Source of the DNA: Pleurotus ostreatus/Saccharomyces cerevisiae fusant
Taxonomy: Eukaryota; Opisthokonta
NCBI GenBank assembly: GCA_024196135.1
Contig: JAMQCK010000775.1
Coordinates: 1 to 16,015 of the forward strand
DNA: 16,015 bases
Reading direction: 5' to 3'
The notes beneath the pieces were generated by a model. The model was not told the origin of the DNA. It was given only the letters and a program-made list of their open reading frames with translations, and ran no database searches. Position 1 is the stretch's first letter; each line of letters opens with the position of its first letter. Made by a program: the position numbers and the translations under genes. Below, one piece after another: positions 8,658-16,015 of the stretch.

Positions 8658-9050
8658 AAGGACGAGGTCACGGTAGGCAAGGACAGCAAGAAGGACAGGG
8701 TGCGCGCGAAGACGCAAAAGCGGGCGATGAAGCGGCAGGCGAAGAGGAAGGTGGTGGACGAAGCTCGTGAGAAGATACCAAAGACGTTGATAAGGCCGGC
8801 GGAGGGAAAGGGGGAAGAACAAGGAGGCGATTGAGGGCCGCTTTGCGTGGAGATGACGCCTGCGGCTGACAGCGCGTTCGCTATCAAGCCGACCAGGAGG
8901 ACGACGTCCACCTGCAGGAGCGGCGACTGCTCGAGGGACGAGGAGAGCTAGTTGTAGAGCCCGACTGCCTTGACTGTCCCGATTGCTTTCGACGGCGGCG
9001 TCCGCGTCAGCTTAGCACTGGATCCCTTTCTCATCTATCCTCGCCCGTTT
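8658..9050. other. Relic-like sequence between the two inverted repeats
   Basis: Not part of either repeat. On the plus strand an ORF from the ATG at 8634 to 8834 crosses the arm boundary and gives a very Lys/Arg-rich peptide (MSNKAVRKKDE.., KRAMKRQAKRKVVDEAREKI). On the minus strand one frame has a helix-like run (LQVDVVLLVGLIANALSAAG) preceded by KAIGTVKAVGLYN and an in-frame stop. Both could be remnants of a disrupted gene. I recognise neither and do not call a gene. Confidence 0.3.
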
Positions 9051-9191
9051 GCGAGGACGCGGTGTCCCTCGCTGTCCATGATGACGAAGGCGGAGATCGT
9101 GTAGAGCGCATGGCGGGTCAGTCGAATGCGTGAGATGAGGGGGCGGAGTTGGCGAGAAGTTCAGCGCGTGGGGGGGATATGAGTAGAACGG
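9051..9191 (-). repeat. Inverted partial copy of coatomer zeta promoter and exon 1
   Basis: The reverse complement of this interval matches 9326-9473 almost base for base: 5' UTR, start codon region and the codons for about [12 protein letters not shown] 7-nt deletion just after the ATG breaks the reading frame, and similarity stops at CCTCGC before the KYY codons. It is a dead fragment facing away from the real gene. Confidence 0.88.
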
Positions 9192-9210
9192 GACGCGAGG
9201 CGCGTACAGA

Positions 9211-9240
9211 CACGTGGGGGAAAACAAGGGACAACACGTG
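9211..9240. promoter_or_regulatory. Two CACGTG palindromes in the coatomer zeta promoter
   Basis: CACGTG occurs at 9211-9216 and 9235-9240, each followed by GGG, in the 134-nt unique loop between the inverted copies. CACGTG is the E-box core bound by Cbf1-type bHLH factors. Binding here is inferred from the motif only. Confidence 0.4.
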
Positions 9241-9325
9241 GGGATAGCGCCACAAACGGCTTGCCCCGCGCGACTGGACAGCCAGGGCATCCACGTCGAC
9301 ATCGGCTTGCTTGGCAGCTTCGAAT

Positions 9326-9473
9326 CCGTTCTACTCATATCCCCCCCACGCGCTGAACTTCTTGCCAACTCCGCCCCCTCATCTCACCCAATCGACTGAC
9401 CCGCCATGAATCTCACGCTCTACACGATCTCCGCCTTCATCATCATGGACAGCGAGGGACACCGCGTCCTCGC
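9326..9473 (+). repeat. Right arm of the small inverted repeat (functional copy)
   Basis: This is the 5' UTR and start of exon 1 of the coatomer zeta gene, matched in reverse by 9051-9191. It is 148 nt against 141 nt, the difference being the 7-nt deletion in the left copy. Confidence 0.88.
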
Positions 9474-10269
9474 CAAGTACTACAGACCAAAGAGCGCGGA
9501 GGCGCTGGCGCCGCTGGGGGCGAAAGGTGTGTAGGCCATATCGATACGCAGACTGTATGTAACTGACCTCGTACTTCCCCGTCTATCGCCCTGCGTCCCC
9601 CTCAAGCTAGCAGCCTGACTACATTGAAGGACCAAAAGGCGTTTGAGAAGGGCCTGTGGGGGAAGACGAAGAAGGCTGGCGGTGCGTCGTGTACTCGCCA
9701 CTGCAGACCGCACGCTGATCACACAACACGCATTTAGGCGACATCATCCTCTACCAAGACCACCTCGCGGTGTACCGGCATTCCCTTGACCTCATCATCT
9801 ATTTCGTCGCGTCGCCGGCTGAGAATGAGGTGCGAGCCGACACGCAGCGGCGATGATGGATGCGCATATACTTGTACTGACCGACGCCCCCTCGTATAGT
9901 TGATGCTGTCAACAGCACTGAATTCGCTCGTGGACGCGTTCAACCTCTTGTTACGGGGGCAGCTCGAGAAGCGCGCCGTGCTTGAGAACCTCGATCTCAT
10001 CTTGCTATGCCTCGACGAGGCCGTCGATGATGGGTGCGTCTTCGCTTTCATCCTCCTGCCTGTCGTCGTCTTCCCTCCCGTTCACCTCATCTGCTGCTAA
10101 CCACCACCCATCCAGCATCATCCTCGACACCGACTCCACCGCGCTCGCCTCACGCGTATCACGATCGAAGGCGGACACGACGGAGATTGTCATCAACGAG
10201 CAGACGGTTATGAATGCGTTGCAGATCATGGGCGAGCGCGTGCGCGGGCAGATCGCGCGGGGCCTATAG
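9406..10269 (+). CDS. RET3: Coatomer subunit zeta (COPI)
   Basis: Small (sigma-like) subunit of the COPI coat for Golgi-to-ER retrograde transport, acting on Golgi membranes within the F-subcomplex with beta, gamma and delta. About 191 aa after splicing, as in other zeta-COPs. Exons: 9406-9526, 9607-9681, 9738-9829, 9900-10033, 10116-10269. Recognised stretches: [18 protein letters not shown] (longin-fold start), [58 protein letters not shown] and [20 protein letters not shown] with DDGIILDTD. The C terminus is [20 protein letters not shown]. The start matches the family N terminus. Intron 1 must end at the non-CAG acceptor CTCAAG (9606) to keep phase; the CAG at 9611-9613 would not. The promoter and exon 1 are involved in a small inverted duplication. 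The symbol follows the yeast orthologue. Confidence 0.93.
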
Positions 10270-10632
10270 CGGGTGGATTGCTCGAGGCTTATAAAGGCTT
10301 CGATGCATGCTGTAAAGCTCGCGGCGCGTCACTGTTAAACTGTCGCCGTACCATTCATCCAGTATCCTCACTGTTCATATCGCATTCTTGACCTCCATCC
10401 TCGCGTCTGCGCTTCACCCACCCTGTCAACCCTCAACGCTGTACAACTCTGGCCAACCACTCCATTCAGAGCTCATGAAGAACAGCTGTGATGCCCACCG
10501 TCGACCACTTGCCGTCCTACCCCTCCTCAAAGTCACACTACCTTCATAGACCGAATTGCTTGAAGGGAGGCCGTCCCTCATTCTCCTTTGTATCTTGAGC
10601 CGATAGGTAGGCAATGAAGGCACGGCAAGCAG
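10270..10632. other. Intergenic stretch between coatomer zeta and tRNA-Met
   Basis: 3' flank of the coatomer gene. A TATAAAG lies near 10290 without a recognisable gene behind it. A minus-strand frame starting at 10623 (MPSLPTYRLKIQRRMRDG..) has a possible intron but would end after about 33 codons; I do not call it. Confidence 0.4.
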
Positions 10633-10736
10633 GTCTGCATGGCTCAGTTGGTTAGAGCGCCGGTCTCATACGTTCGTATGAACCTCCTGAGCGAGGCGTA
10701 ATCCGGAGATCGCCAGTTCGATCCTGGCTGCGGACA
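10633..10736 (+). tRNA. Elongator tRNA-Met(CAT) with a 30-nt intron, second copy
   Basis: The mature sequence is the same as the tRNA at 5690-5793: acceptor GTCTGCA/TGCGGAC, anticodon CAT at 10667-10669, T arm GCCAG/CTGGC. The intron 10671-10700 follows base 37 and has the same length as in the other copy, but differs at several positions. The flanks are unrelated to those of the other copy, so this is a dispersed gene-family member rather than part of the large inverted repeat. Confidence 0.93.
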
Positions 10737-10756
10737 ATATGGGCAATCATTTACGG

Positions 10757-10761
10757 TTTTT
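10757..10761 (+). terminator. RNA polymerase III terminator of the second tRNA-Met
   Basis: TTTTT begins 21 nt after the tRNA 3' end, followed shortly by further T runs. Confidence 0.7.
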
Positions 10762-11098
10762 GTTTCATTTTGCTGAGCGAAGAACGATCGTACCCACTGG
10801 TGTTTCCATCGGTGCCCACCAAGTCGAATGGTTATTTGGAAGTTCTTGCCGTGCCTTCAACCATTTGAAGGCTTGTGATGCCTTGCAATGGGTTCTAGAG
10901 GAAGAGGAGTTTGGATACTTTTCGTATCGTATCGTGCCCGAAACTTAGACTACTTACGCAGTGTTCTGTTGCTCAGAGCGCTCAATGTTCAAGCTCAAGT
11001 CGAGCACTCAAGTCACAGAACCGTGACAGCGATGAGACGCGCCGGCCCGATACCCGACGGCGCCTAATCGCCAGCGATCACTTTTCCTGCACACCGCG
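10762..11098. other. Intergenic stretch upstream of the ankyrin gene
   Basis: Lower-GC sequence than its neighbours. One open frame (10739-10948, 69 codons) overlaps the tRNA terminator and shows no known motif. This is presumably the promoter of the gene at 11099; I see no clear TATA box. Confidence 0.4.
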
Positions 11099-11725
11099 AT
11101 GAGCGCACCACCGACAGCCGTCGCCGACCCCGTCGGCGCCAAACCCACTTCCCCCACTCCCGACGACCTCGACGATTTCCGCCTCGCCTGCCGCTACGGC
11201 GATCTCGAGGACGTGACCCCCTTCCTCGCGCGCTTCCCCGCCGCCGCACGCGCCGCCGACGACGCGGGGAATACCCCTGCGCACATGGCCGCCGCGAACG
11301 GGCACGTCGAGGTCCTGGACGCGCTGATAGCCGCCGGGGCGGACCCTGCGGCGGCGAATGCGGCGGGGGCGACGCCGATGCACTGGGCGGCGCTGAATGC
11401 GCAGTTGGGCGCGGTAGAGGCGCTGTTTAAGGCCGGGGGTGCGAAGTTGATTGATGTGAGGGATGGGTCGGGGCGGTCACCGCTGGGTGTTGCTGAGCAG
11501 AATGGATGGGAGGAGGGGGCGAGGTGGATGGTTGAGCGGATGGATATCTCGGACGCGACGGCGGAGGAAGGGGAGGCGGCGGAGGACGAGAAGGTCGATG
11601 GGCGGGATATCGAGGTGGAGATACAGGACGCAGAGGGTGGTGTCGCGCGGATGGCGATTGGGTCCGGGGCAGGGAAGAAGGAGCCGGCGATCGAAGAGCC
11701 GTCCTTGACTACGACTTCTGCATGA
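11099..11725 (+). CDS. Yar1-like ankyrin-repeat protein
   Basis: Single-exon gene, 208 aa. Residues 23-60 hold a first helical repeat (FRLACRYGDLEDVTPFLARF). Ankyrin repeats follow: NTPAHMAAANGHVEVLDALI, then ATPMHWAALNAQLGAVEALF, then RSPLGVAEQNGWEEGARWMV. After that comes an acidic tail (EEGEAAEDEKVDGRD). Size, repeat number, the HMAAANGH and HWAALN motifs and the acidic C terminus match yeast Yar1, the cytoplasmic and nuclear chaperone of ribosomal protein Rps3 in 40S biogenesis. The fit is by memory of the family, so orthology is likely but not proven; other short ankyrin proteins are possible. It lies in the unique spacer between the arms of the large inverted repeat. Ala- and Gly-rich, GC-rich codon use is like that of the neighbouring genes. 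Confidence 0.85.
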   Translation: MSAPPTAVADPVGAKPTSPTPDDLDDFRLACRYGDLEDVTPFLARFPAAARAADDAGNTPAHMAAANGHVEVLDALIAAGADPAAANAAGATPMHWAALNAQLGAVEALFKAGGAKLIDVRDGSGRSPLGVAEQNGWEEGARWMVERMDISDATAEEGEAAEDEKVDGRDIEVEIQDAEGGVARMAIGSGAGKKEPAIEEPSLTTTSA

Positions 11726-12324
11726 GAGGACATCGACCAAAAGTTGCGCCGTGGGGTGGAGGCACCACAGTCAACATGGCCCTAGAGGTGCGTGTTCATT
11801 TTCTTCTTGCGTTCTCTTACTGACGATCTTCGTAAAGGCCGCATTCTTGTATCTCATGATCATTGCTCGCACTGTATCCTTATTCTCATCGCTGTCGTGA
11901 TTCGCCATCCTACTGCTTTCTACATCTTGGCTGCGATCATCCTCAACACCGTCGCTGGTCATAATACAGTCTCCCCCGTATCTCGCAATATCAGCTGTGG
12001 ATCGGATGTCGAGGTCTTCACTCATTCTCTGGCGCTCTCCGCAGATTGATCGCTCCCCGGCCACTGTGCGCCGCGATCGTTCGCCGCACAGATTCTTGTA
12101 CTTGCCGAAATGCCTTCAACGTTAGAGGTAATCACAGCACAAGTGTGTTCTATTCCACCGATCACTCCGCTCCTCGTCTCCCGGCTTCAAGCTACATGCG
12201 CGCGATGTATCGTCGTCCTGGGGAAGTCCTCCGCGCGACCTCGCATTCGTTGTCCCGATTCAATGTCGACGTCGATCTTCTCAGCCGGTCGGCTACCATC
12301 GAGCTCAAGCTCGATTCAGACGAT
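11726..12324. other. Intergenic stretch, possible tiny spliced ORF
   Basis: An ATG at 11775 (MALE) is followed by an intron-like segment (GTGCGT donor, CTGAC, AAAG acceptor) of about 50 nt. The next exon reads AAFLYLMIIARTVSLFSSLS, then a stop: a 24-residue hydrophobic peptide. Longer frames exist on both strands but none is recognisable. The evidence is too thin to call a gene. Confidence 0.3.
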
Positions 12325-14143
12325 CTTTGGCGCCGCCTTATTACTCATTGACTGCCAAACAACGCGTACCCAGAGAGACCAACTCTGACCGACGCGGACG
12401 GACGAGCGTGAAGAACAGCGTATATTACAAGCCCTCAACAGCGACTGGCATAGGACGATGCGACGGAGAAGTACAGAAAAGCGGGGAGCTAGTGCGGAAT
12501 GAAGGACCGGCGGCGCGAGCACGGGGCGTGCTGCAGACAGATGTCAGTAAGGCGTATGAGGCGCTAGGCGAGGAGCTCACCGATGGCACGCGAGCTGCGC
12601 GCAGAGAGGTCCACGGCGAGAGGCGGCTTCGGCCAGGAGCGAGGCGAGATCGCTGCTCAGCGGAGGAGGGCGAGGAAGATGTCAGCGAGCGTCAAAAGAC
12701 GAAGGGCGAGGACACGTACCAGCCTGAGCGTACACCGCAAGACGACACAGAATCCTCAGCCCCGCCCAACCATCCCCCCAAACCAACCGAAACCTTTCAG
12801 AAAAGACCGCCGCAAACGCGACCAGGACTGCCCGTGGCGAGTCACACGGCCACTGTTCCCACACGCCGCCCAGGCTTGCAGGCTAAGCGCGCGCCGGTCT
12901 GCCAGCAGCAGGAGGTAATGGGTTCCGCGACCCGGTGGGTTGAGGCGGCGCCCCAACCCCCACCGACGCGCAGAATGACCACTCAACCAGGCCCCAGCAC
13001 ATCCGACGACAGTATCAGGCCGCCGGCTCGTGGCGAGCGACGGCCATCCACGGGGACCTTGTTGACGAGAAAATTCCACGAGGGGAGAGGAAGAGGGACG
13101 CTGGGTTATGTACGGGCGAGATGTGGCTGTACGATGTTTGCTCGTGCTTGCTTGTTTGTTGAAAGGCCGGGCGCGTGCGCCGGACCGAACGGAAGTAAAC
13201 GATGTTCGCGCCACAGCGTCGCGTTCAGCGTCGCGCGCGGGTTCTGGGCCCACGTAAAGCCTCGCCATAGCGAGGCGTGCTTCTATAGATGGCTTTTATA
13301 CGGAGATTCCCCTTTGTTCGAGATCCAGCCTCAGAAGAGGGAACAATGGCGCAGGATCGGCGCGGTGTGGGCGCGCGCCCGCCTCCTTCCTAATCCGGCT
13401 CAATGGCATTTGCAAATTCCTCCTCGTCATCACTGAGACTCTGCCTTCACCGCTCACGAGCCTCTAGTGCGGTTTCACGGCGACTTTGTCTTCGTTGGGT
13501 GCTCCTTGCGTACCCATGTTTCTCTCATGCGCACGCTTGACAAGAACATTATCGAGATCTCCAGGGGTGAACAACCAAGAGCTCGCCATGAGCGGACCGA
13601 CGGTCCTACGTGCCACCTGAACATGCGGGACCTAGTCCGTCTACTTATCGCTCGTGTTATCCGGTATGGCCAGCCGTCCCTGCGGACATATCTCACTGTA
13701 TCTTCGGCACACCCGAACATCATTGACAGCATGGTTTCACCGAAGCTCTTCTCAGGACACGCTCTGCATATCGCAGCTCAGTCCGCTTCTCGTCGACCGC
13801 TTCCTCTGCACGCCCTTCTTGCAGGCTATATACTCGGTCCTTTGGGTAGTCTCCGGTACTGGGTCCGTCTCATCGCTACGGTCCTCGTGCATACGCGGTC
13901 ACAAGCCCCGATAATTAGCGCTCTCGTTATCCGACTTCGAAAGCCGAGCACACTGTGCACCACCCGAGACCGCTCACGACCCTTCGTTCCCTGTTCCTGG
14001 GATGGACGATCAGAACTTCTACCCGTCCGATTGTTCGTCGGCGCGTGCGGGGCCTCTGCCCCATTTTGTTCGTGCAGAGCTTCTGCCCGTCTATCTGAGC
14101 ACATGCACACCGGGGCTGGCGGCGGGGGCTCGACGAAGTTCGC

Positions 14144-14150
14144 TATATAG
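14144..14150 (+). promoter_or_regulatory. TATA box of the GH30 gene
   Basis: TATATAG lies 74 nt before the ATG at 14218 and is conserved in position in the inverted copy (TATATAA, 6849-6843). Confidence 0.65.
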
Positions 14151-14217
14151 GTAGAAGGGCTTCAAAGCCGTGCGCTTGACGCTTACCGTCTACTCGTCCA
14201 CGTAGGACGCGTCGACC

Positions 14218-16015
14218 ATGAAGGTTTCTTCGCCTGCACTATCGCTCGCGACTGCGATGCAAGCCGCACTCGGCGCACGCGCTGCGACCGTCGCGTCCGA
14301 GGCGTCTGTGACCTTGCTCGGGTTTGGCGGATCTGGTACGTCATCGCCTGTCTTCGCTGCTTTCCTCACTCGTCCCCTCTCCCCTCCTTCCCGTCATCTC
14401 TGCCCGCCTCCGCTAAACCTAACTCACCCAACCCATCCACCAGGCGCCTGGTGGCCCTACGACCTCTACAACTTCCCCGATGCCGTCCGCGCCAACCTCT
14501 CCTCCCTCCTCTTCTCCGACACCGGCCTTGGGCTCACATCATACCGCTACAACATCGGCGGCGGCGGCGTCAATGTGTCCAACCCGACGCGCGCGCCGGA
14601 GACGTTTTATGTGGACAATAGTGCGTAGTGCTCCGAAAGCCCGTCGGCAAAGGGCAAGCAGGAATGCGGGCGATACTTACGAGACACGCAGCCACATACA
14701 ACTGGGATGCAGACGCCCCCGGCCGGTACTTCCTGTACCAAGCGCAGGAGGTGGGCGGGGACGATCTGAAGATCACGATGTTTGTGAACAGCGCGCCGGC
14801 GGCAATGACGCTGGAGCACGCATCGTGCGGGACGAGCTTTGCAAATGGTGAGTGCGAAAACGAGGCGTTGAGAGAAAGGAAAAAAAGCGCGAGACGGAGA
14901 GCTTAGCAGCAAGCTGAAGAACATAGCAGCAAGCTGACACCACATAGGAACCGGCGACTGGTACGGCGGCTACGTCGCGGACGTGCTCGAGCACTTCCTG
15001 GTGGACGAAGGGCTGTCGAAGATCGCGTACGTGTCACCCATGAACGAGCCGGATAACAACTTCGGGCCGTCGCCGTGCGGGCAGGAGGGGATGGAGGTGA
15101 CGCAGTATCAGTACGTCCGTCCCTGGATCCCACTGACCCTTCACTGTGCTGACGACGACGTATGCCAGGCGCGCAGAGATGATCACTGGCCTCTACAACG
15201 CCCTTGTAGATCGTGGCCTTCAGGACAAAATCGGCATCCTGGCGGACGAGTCTAGCTCCCTCAGTCGTGCGACTGGGGAGTATGCAGATTGGCTGCCTGA
15301 GGTTATCGATATGGTGCGTCTTCACACGTTGAGTTCAGGCGCTATCGCATGCTCAACAATCGAAAGGTTGCTTACCTCGTGCACCACACCTATGACTTCC
15401 CGTCTGACGCGAGCTATGCGGCCTACGCTGCCGACGTCGCGGACCGCTTCCCGGGAAAGGCGACGTGGATGAGTGTGCGTGTTCCTCCGCCTATCGAGCC
15501 GTGACATGCTCACTGACGCATACGGCAGGAGATCTGCTGCTCCCTCGGCGAGGCAGACGGTACCGGCCGCGGCTGGTCGGGCGGCTACGATCCCACGATC
15601 GCGAACGCTCTCATGTGGTCTGGCATGGTCTACCAGAGTATCCTCGTCGCTGGCGAGGCGCATTATGACTTCTGGACGCTCGTGTCGGGTGGCATAGGGT
15701 GTGATCCGCTTGACGATGCTTCGTGTGTGAAGACGCCAAATGCGGATGGATGGACAGTGAGTGAGGATTTTTGGAGAGGGGTTAATCCGTGCTAACGCTC
15801 TGACAGGACGGCGTGATTTACTACGACGATGATTACGCGACGAATGGCAACTACGAGCTTTGTGAGTTTGAGAGAGATGATCAGTCTTTCCTACGACTGA
15901 CCCGCACTCTCGCAGATCTAACGAAACACTTCTGGACATACAAACACTTCGGGAACTTCGTGAAGCGTGCGTTCCCTACCTTGCTCTCTTCCTCGCTCTT
16001 CTCCTTACCCCCTTT
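14218..16015 (+). CDS. GH30 endo-beta-1,6-galactanase, 3' partial
   Basis: Secreted glycoside hydrolase, by family resemblance cutting beta-1,6-galactan side chains (arabinogalactan). Exons: 14218-14335, 14444-14620, 14692-14847, 14948-15110, 15169-15313, 15367-15474, 15529-15756, 15807-15861, 15916-15966. A last intron (GTGCGT at 15967) runs off the window, so about 400 residues are visible. The N terminus has a signal-like stretch (ALSLATAMQAALGARA). Family landmarks are GAWWPYDLYNFPD, YRYNIGGGGVNVSNPTRAPE, the acid/base Glu184 in SPMNEPDNNFG, HHTYDFPSDASYAAYAA, the nucleophile Glu290 in TWMSEICCSLG, GRGWSGGYDPTIANALMWSG, GEAHYDFWTLVS, and TKHFWTYKHFGNFVK. Glu290 is the first codon of exon 7. 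The intron ending at 15366 uses a GAAAG acceptor. The missing C-terminal beta-domain can be judged from the pseudogene at 5977-6242. No lesion is seen. Confidence 0.93.

Larger units (their letters stand above)
12325..16015 (+). repeat. Right arm of the large inverted segmental duplication
   Basis: The plus strand from about 12325 matches the minus strand of 8657-5977. The distance from the inner edge to the GH30 start codon is nearly equal in both arms (1893 versus 1881 nt). The outer limit lies beyond the window. This arm carries the intact GH30 gene, so it preserves the functional arrangement. Confidence 0.9.

Noticed and set aside
8048..8911. A 287-codon minus-strand open frame
   Set aside because: It crosses the duplication boundary, so its halves have different origins, and its frame is not shared with the right arm.
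11771..12064. A 97-codon minus-strand frame downstream of the ankyrin gene
   Set aside because: Acidic, motif-free and overlapping an equally open plus-strand frame; nothing favours it as a gene.
12327..13436. A 369-codon open frame on the plus strand, the longest in the window
   Set aside because: It lies in the duplicated arm; in the other arm a 4-nt and a 1-nt indel shift the frame, the composition is Arg/Pro/Thr-rich without motifs, and it runs antisense through a well-formed intron. A chance frame in GC-rich DNA is more likely.
13467..14150. A 227-codon open frame directly upstream of GH30, also largely open in the left arm (7493-6843, minus strand)
   Set aside because: The left copy has an in-frame TAG after SLR. 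Sampled differences are mostly amino-acid changing, as expected of neutral DNA, and the stop codon falls inside the GH30 TATA box, so this is best read as promoter sequence.

Overview
The window looks like nuclear DNA of a filamentous basidiomycete, probably an Agaricomycete. Genes are GC-rich and cut by many short introns (mostly 50-80 nt) with GT..AG ends, GTGCGT/GTGAGT donors and CTGAC/CTAAC-type branch points. tRNA genes carry introns next to the anticodon, and the genes present (Thr-rich single-pass membrane protein, C-factor-like SDRs, coatomer zeta, Yar1-like ankyrin protein, GH30 beta-1,6-galactanase) suit such a fungus.

Layout: 2-1601 (+) is a 5'-truncated Ser/Thr-rich membrane protein gene. 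2188-2272 (-) is an intron-containing tRNA-Gly(GCC). 2803-3846 and 4358-5473 (+) are two tandem SDR paralogues with the same six-exon structure. 5690-5793 (-) is an intron-containing elongator tRNA-Met. 5977-6776 (-) is a wrecked GH30 pseudogene. 6777-8657 is its former upstream region. 8658-9050 is relic-like sequence. 9051-9473 is a small inverted repeat made from the coatomer zeta promoter and first exon. 9406-10269 (+) is the coatomer zeta gene. 10633-10736 (+) is a second tRNA-Met. 11099-11725 (+) is a Yar1-like ankyrin gene. 12325-16015 is the second copy of the GH30 upstream region, followed by an apparently intact GH30 gene (14218 to beyond the right edge).

The main structural result is a large inverted segmental duplication. 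The minus strand of 8657 down to 5977 matches the plus strand of 12325 up to the window end, apart from internal deletions. The arms flank a ~3.7 kb unique spacer holding coatomer zeta, a tRNA-Met and the ankyrin gene. The right GH30 gene is intact as far as visible; the left copy has lost most of its catalytic domain through deletions and frameshifts. A second, independent inverted duplication of about 145 bp sits on the coatomer zeta first exon. I see no transposase, reverse transcriptase, CRISPR or defence system. The novelty is the rearrangement history and some odd gene details, not a new multi-gene system.

The genes do not form an operon-like pathway. Housekeeping genes (coatomer zeta, Yar1-like, tRNAs) are interspersed with secreted or accessory enzymes (GH30, SDRs). 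All gene models were spliced by eye from phase and consensus; no transcript data were available.
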